Shown in pieces: positions 1 to 6,871 of a stretch of DNA of 13,780 nt. The DNA is taken from the NCBI GenBank assembly GCA_030150085.1, contig JASLGJ010000544.1:1-13780 (forward strand), given 5' to 3'. The DNA comes from Candidatus Elarobacter sp. GTDB lineage: Bacteria; Vulcanimicrobiota; Vulcanimicrobiia; Vulcanimicrobiales; Vulcanimicrobiaceae. The number at the start of each line of letters is the position of its first letter. Within the stretch, counting starts at the first letter, position 1. The notes below the pieces were generated by a model. The model saw only the letters and a list, made by a program, of their open reading frames with translations, searched no databases and was not told the DNA's origin. The position numbers were made by a program, and so were the translations under genes.

Positions 1-115
1 GCCGGGCCAGCGCCCACAAGCGCTCCTGGGCGTACGACAGCGGCCCGCGCCGCTCCGCGCCCGTCTCGCCGCTCGCGGCACTCGCCGCGCCGAAAGTGTC
101 CGATCGATCGTTCAC
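1..115 (-). CDS. NRPS-type condensation domain protein, N-terminus only (runs off left edge)
   Basis: Reading the minus strand from the GTG at 115 gives about 38 residues, then the window ends with the frame still open. After a low-complexity Ala/Gly/Ser leader comes GPLSYAQERLWALAR, which is the C1 motif (S-x-A-Q-x-R-L-W-x-L) that opens condensation domains of non-ribosomal peptide synthetases. Such domains form the amide bond between carrier-protein-bound substrates. The motif near the protein start suggests a module beginning with C, so either an elongation-type NRPS or a lipo-initiation type. The start is uncertain: the frame stays open upstream, and a TTG about 30 bases earlier is possible. 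No good Shine-Dalgarno sequence is visible. A free-standing condensation-like acyltransferase cannot be excluded from so little sequence. Confidence 0.62.
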   Translation of the reverse strand, partial: MNDRSDTFGAASAASGETGAERRGPLSYAQERLWALAR

Positions 116-233
116 CGCTTCACCCGCACCAGCAGTTTTCAGCAACGCCGCGCGCCGCGCGACCCGGTGCGCTTCGCCGATCGGAAGTGGCGCTCCCCGT
201 GTCGCACGCGGTGTGATGCGGGCGGCACGGCGC

Positions 234-476
234 CTAGCGCCGGCTTCGCGTTCGGTCCGGCAGTACGGCGAAGTTGAACGCCAGCGCGACGAGGATCGCG
301 GCGACCTCGATCGCGACGAACGCGGCGAAGCGCGGCGCGTCCCAGCGCGCGTGCCGCTGCAGCACGGCGATTCCCGCCCCGACGAGGAGCGCTTCGAACA
401 GCACGAACGCCGCGACGATGCCCGGAACGCCCGCTCCGGCGCGGCCGCGCCGCGCACCGCTGTGTACTTTGCCCAT
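234..476 (-). CDS. small two-helix membrane protein, unknown function
   Basis: This encodes 80 residues from the ATG at 476. A basic N-terminus (residues 1-14) is followed by two hydrophobic stretches at about 17-39 and 50-72, separated by a short charged loop (QRHARWDAP), and a basic tail. The predicted product is a hairpin inner-membrane protein; I do not recognise a family. A longer reading from the ATG at 506 would begin inside the loop of the terminator at 486-517, so the 476 start is preferred. The ribosome-binding site is weak (CGGGG). It lies 118 bases upstream of the NRPS fragment on the same strand and could be co-transcribed with it. Codon third positions are GC-rich as in the neighbouring genes, which supports real coding. 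Confidence 0.5.
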   Translation of the reverse strand: MGKVHSGARRGRAGAGVPGIVAAFVLFEALLVGAGIAVLQRHARWDAPRFAAFVAIEVAAILVALAFNFAVLPDRTRSRR

Positions 477-485
477 GAGACCCCG

Positions 486-517
486 AAAAAGAAAGGGCCC
501 CCGCATCGCGGAGGCCC
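486..517 (-). terminator. intrinsic terminator / possible attenuator
   Basis: On the minus strand a 10-bp stem (GGGCCTCCGC / GCGGGGGCCC, with one G-U pair) and a 3-base loop are followed directly by TTTCTTTTT. This is a textbook Rho-independent terminator for minus-strand transcription. It lies about 145 bases after the stop of the exported protein gene (661-1104) and only 9 bases before the ATG of the small membrane protein. It therefore either ends the upstream transcript or attenuates the downstream genes. Confidence 0.85.
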
Positions 518-660
518 TCGAACTGCTCGGCGCGCCGCGCGCCGCTCAGGGAATGGCCGACCGCCGGAGCGCGAGATCCGGGGGACACATCACCGTGAGA
601 CGACAGGCGAACGACATCGGTGCGGCATTCATACCACGTGGCCCGGCGGCGGTCAAGCGC
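518..660 (-). other. structured non-coding leader/intergenic segment
   Basis: No credible gene is visible here. On the minus strand, an 8-base element (GACCGCCG, 654-647) can pair with CGGCGGTC (566-559), enclosing about 80 bases. Inside that, CACCG and CGGTG can pair to form a further stem. Together with the terminator just downstream this looks like a folded leader RNA, but I recognise no known riboswitch, T-box or tRNA consensus. Chance pairing is a real alternative at this GC content. Confidence 0.3.
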
Positions 661-1104
661 TCACATCTTCGTCGTCGGCGGGGGCGGCGTGTAGGTGGTG
701 CCGTCGGCGAACTTGACCGACTTGATCTTGCAGCTCACCTCGTCGACGATGATGTCGCCCGGGAAGTTGACGCTGTGCGTCACCGGCCCGCTCCTGGGAA
801 ACGGGTTCGTGTCGGTCCAGACCTCGGTCCGGCCGGCCGCGCTGCCCTGCACCTGGACCGCGCTGACCGGCTTGTCGGACGCGATCGTGTACATGGCGGT
901 GAAGGTGTGCTGCACGCTGCCGCCGGCCCCGATGCTGCTGGCGTCGGTGGCCGAGGCGGTGCTGGCGCTGGTCAGCGAACAGCCGTTGAGCAGGACCGGC
1001 CGGCGCACCGGCGCGGAGCCCGTGGCGCCGGGCGGTGCCTGGGCCGCCGCGGGAAGCGCGGCCAGCGCGAGCGACGCGACCGTCGCGGAGAGCAAGAATT
1101 TCAT
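661..1104 (-). CDS. exported protein of unknown function
   Basis: The product is 147 residues, with the start chosen at MKFLLSATVA. That ATG has an AAGG element 7 bases upstream and yields a clean Sec signal peptide (hydrophobic core ending ALPAAAQA, cleavage near residue 23). In-frame starts further upstream would bury the signal. The mature part of about 124 residues is rich in Ser, Thr and Val, fitting a small beta-rich domain. It has exactly two cysteines (C42 in NGCSLTS and C125 in EVSCKIKSV) that could form a disulfide outside the cytoplasm, and a proline-rich tail (YTPPPPTTKM). A TATATT -10-like box lies at 1146-1141 on the minus strand. I do not recognise a family. Only the terminator at 486-517 follows it, so it is probably monocistronic. 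Confidence 0.75.
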   Translation of the reverse strand: MKFLLSATVASLALAALPAAAQAPPGATGSAPVRRPVLLNGCSLTSASTASATDASSIGAGGSVQHTFTAMYTIASDKPVSAVQVQGSAAGRTEVWTDTNPFPRSGPVTHSVNFPGDIIVDEVSCKIKSVKFADGTTYTPPPPTTKM

Positions 1105-1154
1105 GGACGAACCTTTTTCGGCTTGGAGGCGTAGGTCCTCAATATAGCCTGCCA

Positions 1155-1196
1155 AGCACGCGGACGCTCGGGCGAGCGAAGGCTCGTTCGCGTGCT
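1155..1196 (-). repeat. large inverted repeat after paaE
   Basis: AGCACGCG (1155-1162) is exactly complementary to CGCGTGCT (1189-1196). Nested inside, CGAGC (1173-1177) pairs with GCTCG (1182-1186). The hairpin starts 20 bases beyond the paaE stop in the gap before the next gene, where a 3' end of the paa transcript would be expected. There is no U-tract, so it may be a U-less terminator or a stabilising 3' hairpin. Confidence 0.45.
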
Positions 1197-1215
1197 GGGC
1201 ACGGCGCGCTCGCGC

Positions 1216-2238
1216 TCAGCCGTGCGAGGGCACCGCGTCCAGGTCGATCTGCAGTTCGCTCGTGACCGGGTGGCTCTGGCACATCAGGATGAAGCCGCGC
1301 GCTATCTCGTAGTCCTCGAGCACGTAGTTGTGGTCCATGTCGACCTCGCCGCGCTTGAGCACCGCGCGGCACGTCGAGCAGACCCCGCCCTTGCACGAGT
1401 AGGGCAGGTCGATGCCCTGGCGCAGGCCCGCCTCGAGCACCGTCTCGCCGCCCCGGTCGATGGTGAAGGCGCGCGTCTGGCCGTCCATCGTGACCGTCGC
1501 GCTGGTGGTGCCGTGCACCACTTCGACCGCCTTGGGGCGCGCGCTCGCGCCGCGCCCGGCCGCGGCCAGGAACAGCTCGGTCTTGATCCGGCCGGTGTCC
1601 ATGCCGTGCGCGCCCAGCGACGCCAGCACGTCCTTGGTCATGTCCTCGGGCCCGCAGACGAAGGTCACGTCGACCGAGCCGAGGTCGATCAGGCGCGCGA
1701 ACAGCTCGTCGCACTTGGCGCGGTCGATGCGGCCGTGGAACAGCTCGACGTCCTGCGGCTCGCGGCTCATCACGAACAGGATCGCCAGCCGCCCGAGGTA
1801 GCGGTCCTTGAGCTCGAGCAGCTCCTGGCGGAACATCACCGTCGCCGACGAGCGGTTGCCGTAGACCAGGGTGAAGCGGCTGTGCGGCTCCTGCTCGAGC
1901 GTGGTCTTGACGATCGAGAGCAGCGGCGTGATCCCGCTTCCCGCCGCGAAGCCCAGGTAGTGGCGCCGGCTCTCGGCCGCCAGCGGAACGTGGAAGCGCC
2001 CTTCCGGCGGCGCGACGTCGATGACGTGGCCGGGCTGCAAGTTCTCGTGCGCCCAGGTCGAGAAACGGCCGTCCGCGACGCGCTTGACCGCCACCCGCAA
2101 GTACGGGTCGCTGGTGGCCGAGCAGATCGAGTACGAGCGGCGCACGTCTTCTTCGCCCAGGTGGGTGCGCAGGGTGAGGTACTGGCCCTGCGTGAAGCGG
2201 AACCGCTCGCGCAGGTCGGCGGGCACGTCGAACGTCAC
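1216..2238 (-). CDS. paaE: phenylacetyl-CoA 1,2-epoxidase reductase subunit PaaE
   Basis: PaaE passes electrons from NADPH through FAD and a plant-type 2Fe-2S cluster to the di-iron oxygenase PaaAC. From the GTG used here (340 residues) the order is: FAD-binding domain with RRSYS at 33-37, NAD(P)H domain with GSGITP at 100-105 and a CGPEDM motif at 195-200, and ferredoxin domain with C282, C287, C290 and C320 in the C-x4-C-x2-C...C pattern. This start is probably not the natural one. The same frame continues upstream as SAFYPLTIREVAPETREAIV, matching the usual PaaE N-terminal strand, but contains no ATG, GTG or TTG. An ATC/ATT pair at 2331-2326, with GGGAG upstream inside the end of paaD, is a possible non-canonical start; a sequence error is the alternative. 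It is the last gene of the operon. Confidence 0.93.
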   Translation of the reverse strand: MTFDVPADLRERFRFTQGQYLTLRTHLGEEDVRRSYSICSATSDPYLRVAVKRVADGRFSTWAHENLQPGHVIDVAPPEGRFHVPLAAESRRHYLGFAAGSGITPLLSIVKTTLEQEPHSRFTLVYGNRSSATVMFRQELLELKDRYLGRLAILFVMSREPQDVELFHGRIDRAKCDELFARLIDLGSVDVTFVCGPEDMTKDVLASLGAHGMDTGRIKTELFLAAAGRGASARPKAVEVVHGTTSATVTMDGQTRAFTIDRGGETVLEAGLRQGIDLPYSCKGGVCSTCRAVLKRGEVDMDHNYVLEDYEIARGFILMCQSHPVTSELQIDLDAVPSHG

Positions 2239-2311
2239 GACGATCGCCTCGCGCGTCTCGGGCGCGACCTCGCGGATCGTCAGCGGGTAGAACGCGCTCT
2301 TGGGGCGGGCT

Positions 2312-2785
2312 TCAGTGGCACTTGAAATGATCGAACGGCTCCCGACAGGCGTTGCAGCGGTAGAGCGCCTTGCACGGCGTCGAGCCGAACCGGCTGACGA
2401 GCTGCACGTCGGCGGCCGAGCAGCGCGGGCACACGACGGCAGCGGGCGGCGACGGCGGCGCGATGCCGTACGCGCGCAGTTTCTCGTGCCCGGCGGGTGT
2501 GATCCAGTCGGTCGACCAGGGCGGCGCGAGCCGCACCTCGAGCTCCAAGTTCGCCACGCCGCGCGCGCGCAGCGCGCGCTCGACGTCGCGCCGGATCACC
2601 GCGGTGGCGGGACAGCCGGAGTACGTCGGCGAGAGCGCGACGTGCAGCGCGCGCCGCGCGCCCTCGCCGCGCCAGCTCACCTCGCGCACGATCCCCAGAT
2701 CGACCACCGACAGCACGGGAATCTCGGGGTCGGGCACCTCGGCGAGCCAGTCCCAGACCGCGGCGCTCGCGGGCGCGGCCGTCAC
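2312..2785 (-). CDS. paaD: phenylacetate pathway Fe-S/metal maturation protein PaaD
   Basis: The protein has 157 residues, like other PaaD proteins. The N-terminal half is a MIP18/DUF59-type domain (EVPDPEIPVLSVVDLGIV at about 17-33, and SPTYSGCPA with C58 at 52-60). The C-terminal half carries a zinc-binding cluster: C119-P-R-C122, then STPCKALYRCNAC (C138, C144, C147), ending EPFDHFKCH. PaaD is needed to produce active epoxidase and is thought to help mature the iron-sulfur cluster of PaaE; it is not part of the purified catalytic complex. The chosen GTG (2785) overlaps the paaC TGA as GTGA; another GTG lies directly before it. The 3' end may overlap the true start of paaE. Confidence 0.95.
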   Translation of the reverse strand: MTAAPASAAVWDWLAEVPDPEIPVLSVVDLGIVREVSWRGEGARRALHVALSPTYSGCPATAVIRRDVERALRARGVANLELEVRLAPPWSTDWITPAGHEKLRAYGIAPPSPPAAVVCPRCSAADVQLVSRFGSTPCKALYRCNACREPFDHFKCH

Positions 2786-3591
2786 CACGTCGCCCCGGGA
2801 ACGGAGCGGCGGACGGACTGCATCTCGGCGAGCAGGTAGCTCAGCTCCTCGCCGTGGCGGCCGCTCTTGCCGCCGGACTGCATCCAGGCGTCGGCGGGCG
2901 GCAGCTCCAGCGTCGCCTCGCGCAGCGCGTCTTCCACCGCGGCCAGCCAGGGCGCGCGCAGCGCGGCGGGGTCGCAGCCCCAGCCCGCGCGCGCGCCGGC
3001 CTCGTCGACCGCGTCGGGCGCGAACAGCTCGCCGGTGTAGGGCCACAGCAGGTCCACCGCGCGCCGCATGCGCCCGTGGCTCTCGGCCGTGCCGTCGCCC
3101 AGCCGCACCACCCACTCGCGGCTGCGCTCGACGTGGTAGGAGACCTCGCGCGCGCCCTTGGCCGCGATGCCGGCGATGCGCTCGTCGTTGGAAGTGCTAA
3201 GCGCGCGCAGCAGCCCGAGGTGCCAGGCATCGTAGAAGAACTGGCGCGTCATCGTGACCGCGAAGTCGTCGTTGGGGCGCTCCGCGAGCAGCACGTTGCG
3301 GAACTCGTGGGCCTGGCGAAAGTACGCCAGCGCGTCCTCGTCGCGCCCTTTGCCCTCGCGCTCGCCGGCGTACGACAGCCAGTGGCGGGCCTGACCGATC
3401 AGATCCAGCGCGACGTTGCCGATCGCCAGCTCCTCCTCGAGCACCGGAGCGTGGCCGATCCAGGCGATCAAGCGCTGGCCCAGCACCAGATCGCTGTCGC
3501 CGAGCCGCAGCAGGTATTCCACTCGCGCGCGCTCGTCGCGCGCGCGCTCGTTCGCCTGCTCGTCCGGCGCATGGCCGCCGCCCGCGCTCAC
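2782..3591 (-). CDS. paaC: phenylacetyl-CoA 1,2-epoxidase structural subunit PaaC
   Basis: The product has 269 residues from a GTG that overlaps the paaB stop (GTGA at 3591-3588). PaaC is the non-catalytic ferritin-like partner that stabilises PaaA in the multicomponent oxygenase converting phenylacetyl-CoA to its ring-1,2-epoxide. Recognisable family segments are EYLLRLGDSDLVLGQRLIAW, then GHAPVLEEELAIGNVALDL followed by IGQARHWLSYAGE, then DFAVTMTRQFFYDAWH and EVSYHVERSREWVVRLGDGT. The N-terminal 20 or so residues (Gly/Ala/Arg/Glu-rich) are not conserved and make it slightly longer than the E. coli protein. The C-terminus ends in MQSVRRSVPGATW, and its TGA is shared with the paaD start. Confidence 0.95.
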   Translation of the reverse strand: MSAGGGHAPDEQANERARDERARVEYLLRLGDSDLVLGQRLIAWIGHAPVLEEELAIGNVALDLIGQARHWLSYAGEREGKGRDEDALAYFRQAHEFRNVLLAERPNDDFAVTMTRQFFYDAWHLGLLRALSTSNDERIAGIAAKGAREVSYHVERSREWVVRLGDGTAESHGRMRRAVDLLWPYTGELFAPDAVDEAGARAGWGCDPAALRAPWLAAVEDALREATLELPPADAWMQSGGKSGRHGEELSYLLAEMQSVRRSVPGATW

Positions 3592-3890
3592 AGGTGCTTC
3601 ACTCCTTCGGGGACGGTGAAGTAGGTGGGCTGGCGGAACGGCTTGTCCTGCGGGGCGGCGAAGAACGCGTCGCGCTCGGAGGCGTCGGTCGAGACGATGT
3701 CGGTCGAGCGCACGATCCAGATGCTCACGCCCTCGTTGCGCCGGGTGTAGACGTCGCGCGCGTTGCGCAGGGCCATCTCGGCGTCGGACGCGTGCAGGCT
3801 CCCGACGTGGCGGTGGTTGAGCCCGTGCGCGCTGCGCACGAACACTTCCCACAGCGGCCAGGCGTCCTTGCGCTCCGGGGAATCGCTCAC
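3588..3890 (-). CDS. paaB: phenylacetyl-CoA 1,2-epoxidase subunit PaaB
   Basis: PaaB is a small subunit (100 residues) of the phenylacetyl-CoA epoxidase; it bridges PaaAC units and is required for activity. Family signatures are [40 protein letters not shown], then [19 protein letters not shown] and the C-terminal [18 protein letters not shown]. The GTG start (3890) is fixed by its 4-base overlap with the paaA TGA and by homology beginning a few codons later. Its own TGA overlaps the paaC GTG in the same manner, so paaA-B-C are expected to be translationally coupled. Confidence 0.96.
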   Translation of the reverse strand: MSDSPERKDAWPLWEVFVRSAHGLNHRHVGSLHASDAEMALRNARDVYTRRNEGVSIWIVRSTDIVSTDASERDAFFAAPQDKPFRQPTYFTVPEGVKHL

Positions 3891-4876
3891 GCGGCGGCTT
3901 CTTCGGCTTTGCGGGCGGCGCGCTTGTCGGCGTGCGCGCGGGCCGCCTCGCGCACCCAGGCGCCGTCCTCGTGCGCGCGGCGGCGGGTGTCGAGCCGGTC
4001 GCGGTTGCAGGGTCCGTTGCCGCGCACCACGGCGTAGAACTCGTCCCAGTCCGGGGTGCCGAAGTCGTAGTGGCCGCGCTCCTCGTTCCAGCGCAGCGCG
4101 GGGTCGGGGATCGTCAGGCCGATGGCCTCGGCCTGGGGCACGGTCTGGTCGACGAAGCGCTGGCGCAGCTCGTCGTTGGTGAACAGCTTGATCTTCCAGC
4201 GCATCGACTGCTCGTTGTGCTTGGACTCGCTGTCGGGCGGGCCGAACATCATCACCGCCGGCCACCACCAGCGGTCGAGCGCGTCCTGGGCCATCGCCTT
4301 CTGCTCGGGCGTCCCGCCCGCGAGCTTGACCATGATGTCGAAGCCCTGGCGCTGGTGGAAGCTCTCCTCCTTGCAGATGCGCACCATGGCGCGCGCGTAG
4401 GGCCCGTAGGAGCAGCGGGTGAGCGGAACCTGGTTGATGATCGCCGCGCCGTCGACCAGCCAGCCGATCGCGCCGACGTCGGCCCAGGTCAGCGTGGGGT
4501 AGTTGAAGATGCTGGAGTACTTGGCGCGCCCGGCGTGCAGGGCGTCGATCATCTCGTCGCGTTCGGTGCCCAGTGTCTCGGCCGCGCTGTAGAGGTAGAG
4601 GCCGTGGCCGCCCTCGTCCTGGCCCTTGGCCAAGAGAATCAGCTTGCGCTCCAGCGAGGGCGCGCGGGTCAGCCAGTTGCCCTCGGGCAGCATCCCGACG
4701 ATCTCGGAGTGGGCGTGCTGCGAGATCTGGCGCAGCAGCGTCTTGCGGTAGGCCTCGGGCATCCAGTCGCCCGGCTCGATGGTGACCGAGCGGTCGATCT
4801 TGCTCTCGAAGACCGCTTCCTGGGGCGAGCCGCCCTGGGCGCCGTCGTCGTCGGGCTCGATGAGCTGAGTGTACAT
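3887..4876 (-). CDS. paaA: phenylacetyl-CoA 1,2-epoxidase catalytic subunit PaaA
   Basis: PaaA is the di-iron catalytic subunit that epoxidises the aromatic ring of phenylacetyl-CoA with O2 in the aerobic hybrid phenylacetate pathway. The 329 residues form a ferritin-like carboxylate-bridged fold. Likely iron ligands are E58, E88 and H91 (KGQDEGGHG) and the second E-x-x-H at E171/H174 ([13 protein letters not shown]). [18 protein letters not shown] and [20 protein letters not shown] are typical PaaA segments. A charged Ala/Arg/Lys tail after about residue 305 makes it somewhat longer than the E. coli protein. The ATG at 4876 has GGGAG 7 bases upstream and is the first gene after a strong promoter/operator. 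No other paa genes (paaG, Z, F, H, J or K) are in the window. Confidence 0.97.
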   Translation of the reverse strand: MYTQLIEPDDDGAQGGSPQEAVFESKIDRSVTIEPGDWMPEAYRKTLLRQISQHAHSEIVGMLPEGNWLTRAPSLERKLILLAKGQDEGGHGLYLYSAAETLGTERDEMIDALHAGRAKYSSIFNYPTLTWADVGAIGWLVDGAAIINQVPLTRCSYGPYARAMVRICKEESFHQRQGFDIMVKLAGGTPEQKAMAQDALDRWWWPAVMMFGPPDSESKHNEQSMRWKIKLFTNDELRQRFVDQTVPQAEAIGLTIPDPALRWNEERGHYDFGTPDWDEFYAVVRGNGPCNRDRLDTRRRAHEDGAWVREAARAHADKRAARKAEEAAA

Positions 4877-4886
4877 CGTCGCGCTC

Positions 4887-4906
4887 CCTACCGAATGGTC
4901 AGTAGG
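4887..4906 (-). promoter_or_regulatory. dyad operator over the paa transcription start (likely repressor site)
   Basis: Half-sites CCTACTGA and TCGGTAGG, separated by 4 bases on the minus strand, match as an inverted repeat at 7 of 8 positions. The arms can be extended by three further pairs (GCT...AGC) around one extra base. The site covers the predicted +1 of the paa promoter and reaches into the paaA Shine-Dalgarno, the right place for a repressor. TetR-type PaaR and GntR-type PaaX regulators, which respond to phenylacetyl-CoA, are known for paa operons; the spacing fits a TetR-like dyad. No regulator gene lies in this window. Confidence 0.55.
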
Positions 4907-4909
4907 AGC

Positions 4910-4938
4910 AGTATACGCCCCTCCGGCCGGCCGGTCAA
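4910..4938 (-). promoter_or_regulatory. sigma70-like promoter of paaABCDE
   Basis: On the minus strand TTGACC (4938-4933) and TATACT (4915-4910) are separated by exactly 17 bases. Each box differs from the consensus hexamer at only one position. The predicted start is near 4903, giving a 5' UTR of about 27 bases containing GGGAG ahead of the paaA ATG. Confidence 0.7.
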
Positions 4939-5031
4939 ATCGCTCTTCCTTAGTTCGGCCTACCCAATTTTGTGTATGGGTGCGCTAGCCTTCGGGCGCT
5001 TAGCCTGGGAAGCGATGAGGAGGATGGCTCG

Positions 5032-6858
5032 ATGAGAAGACTTTCCGTTCTGGCCGTGGTCGTGGGCTTGGTCGGCGCGTCGTGTTCCGGGCACGGCGGC
5101 GGCACGCTTCCGCCGGCCCGCGCCGCGGCCGGCTCGCCTGCGGCAACGCTGGGCGCGCACAACACCCGGGCCAAGACGGGGCTGGTGGCCCCGGTCGGCT
5201 GGGCCGTCACCGCGACGAGCGCCATGACGCTCGCCAACGCGACCGACCTCGGGCAGCTCGACGGCACCAAGCCGGTCGCGATCGCGCTCGGGCTGCAGAT
5301 GCGCGACCCCGAGGGCGCCAAGGCCGCCGTCGCGGCCGGACAGCGGCTCTCGCGCGACGCCTTCGTGAGCCGGTTCGGGCCCTCGGCCGACCAGGTCGCG
5401 GCGGCGGTCGGCTACCTGCGCGCGCAGGGCTTCAGCAACGTGACGGCCGCCCCGAACAACCTCCTCGTCACGGCCAGCGCCCCCGCGGCGACGGTCGAGA
5501 AGGCGTTCGCCACCACCCTGCACGGCTTCGGCCTGGCGGGCACGAGCGGCACCTACTACGCCAACACCCAGCCGGCGTTCGTGCCGGCCGCGCTGGGCGG
5601 CAACGTCGTCGCGGTGCTCGGCCTGACCAACGTGCCCGGCGTCAAGGCCGCTCCGGCGCGCAAATCGTCGCCGGGCGTCACGCCGGGCATCTTCGACGGC
5701 AGCGGCACGCCCAGCCCGACCGCCTGCACGCAGAACCTCAACACCGTCACCGGCACGCCGGTCTGCCCGCGCTTCTACGACCCGGCCAGCTTCGCCATCG
5801 CCTACCATGCCGGTACGACGCCGGCCGCGACCAACACCGGGATCGGGATCTTCGCCGTCGGCGACCCGAGCGGCGCGATCGCCGACTTCCGCGACAACGA
5901 GGCCCGCTTCGGCCTGCCCCAGGTGCCGGTGAACGTGCTCCACGCCGGCCCGGCCAGCTCCGACGCGAGCGGCAACGGCGAGTGGACGCTCGACCTGACC
6001 TACTCCCAGGGCATGGCCTACGACGCGGCCCGAATCGATCTCTACACCGCGACCTCGTTCTCGTTCAAGGACCTGACCGTGGCGATCAACGCCTGGGCCG
6101 CCGACGACAGCGACCCGGTCCTCAACGCCTCGGTCGGCGGCTGCGAAGCCTTCCCCTACCAGTCCGGCGACATGGTGGTGGGCGACATGATCCTGATCGA
6201 GGCGGCCGCGCAGGGCCAGACCATGTTCGCCTCGACCGGCGACACCGGCGGGTACTGCGGCGTGTCGGGCGTGCCGCCCAACGGCGGCGTGGGCGGCGTG
6301 CCGATGGTCGAGTACCCGGCCTCCTCGCCCTACGCGGTCGCGGTCGGCGGCACCGACCTGTTCAGCAACGTCGACGGCACGTATCTGGGCGAGCAGTCGT
6401 GGCAGTCGGGCGGCGGCGGGCTGAGCCAGTTCGAGTACTCGCCCAGCTGGGAGTCGCCCGCGCAGCCCGTCGGCACGACGCCGGTCGGCTTCACCTTCCG
6501 CGGCCTGCCCGACGTCGCGTTCGACGCGGCGCTCGAGACCGGCGCCCTGCTCTACCAGGGCGGCGCGCAGTACATCACCGGCGGCACGAGCCTGGCCTCG
6601 CCGATGGCGGCGGGCATCTACGCCCGCATGCAGAGCGCGCAGGGCAACGCGCTCGGGTTCGCGGCGCCGCTGCTCTACCGCGTCTACGCCGCCAGCACGC
6701 CGCAGAGCATCGCCGGGCCGCCGGAGACCGAGCGCATCGGGCCCTTCCACGACATCCTGCAAGGCACCAACGGCCTCTACACCGCGCTGCCCAAGTACGA
6801 CTACACCACCGGCCTCGGCAGCCTCGACATCGCCCGCCTCGCCTTGGCGCTCCAGTAA
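5032..6858 (+). CDS. S53 family (sedolisin/kumamolisin-type) peptidase, lipoprotein, copy 1
   Basis: The product has 608 residues. The ATG at 5032 is chosen because GAGGAGG lies 8 bases upstream and the protein then begins with a signal sequence ending GLVGASC (lipid-modified Cys18 predicted, although the lipobox is not ideal). An in-frame start 60 bases earlier has no such support. Residues about 50-200 form the pro-kumamolisin activation domain and about 245-608 the subtilisin-fold catalytic domain. The SED triad is E317 and D321 in GEWTLD and S520 in GGTSLASP, with oxyanion D404 in STGDTG. The calcium ligand pattern is D574, I575, G594, G596, D599. S53 enzymes are typically acid-active, autoprocessing endopeptidases; this one is probably anchored at the cell surface. 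It is followed after 13 bases by a homologous second copy, so the pair is probably an operon. Confidence 0.93.
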   Translation: MRRLSVLAVVVGLVGASCSGHGGGTLPPARAAAGSPAATLGAHNTRAKTGLVAPVGWAVTATSAMTLANATDLGQLDGTKPVAIALGLQMRDPEGAKAAVAAGQRLSRDAFVSRFGPSADQVAAAVGYLRAQGFSNVTAAPNNLLVTASAPAATVEKAFATTLHGFGLAGTSGTYYANTQPAFVPAALGGNVVAVLGLTNVPGVKAAPARKSSPGVTPGIFDGSGTPSPTACTQNLNTVTGTPVCPRFYDPASFAIAYHAGTTPAATNTGIGIFAVGDPSGAIADFRDNEARFGLPQVPVNVLHAGPASSDASGNGEWTLDLTYSQGMAYDAARIDLYTATSFSFKDLTVAINAWAADDSDPVLNASVGGCEAFPYQSGDMVVGDMILIEAAAQGQTMFASTGDTGGYCGVSGVPPNGGVGGVPMVEYPASSPYAVAVGGTDLFSNVDGTYLGEQSWQSGGGGLSQFEYSPSWESPAQPVGTTPVGFTFRGLPDVAFDAALETGALLYQGGAQYITGGTSLASPMAAGIYARMQSAQGNALGFAAPLLYRVYAASTPQSIAGPPETERIGPFHDILQGTNGLYTALPKYDYTTGLGSLDIARLALALQ

Positions 6859-6871
6859 GGAACGGCCGCAC

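Noticed and set aside
518..660. tRNA, SRP RNA or a known riboswitch in the leader
   Set aside because: A TTCGAG near 527 resembles a T-loop but has no flanking stem. I found no tetranucleotide or core consensus of SRP, TPP, FMN, cobalamin or SAM elements.
96..1134. Plus-strand frames at the left end (206 and 286 codons)
   Set aside because: They are Arg/Ala/Gly-rich without recognisable domains and cross a clear minus-strand terminator and a signal-peptide gene.
4981..5010. Short repeat GCGCTAGCC / GCGCTTAGCC before the first S53 gene
   Set aside because: Two imperfect copies only, too short and GC-rich to tell from chance.
1192..5035. Long plus-strand open frames across the paa operon
   Set aside because: The minus strand encodes unmistakable PaaA-E. 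The plus-strand frames have low-complexity composition and no starts with ribosome-binding sites.
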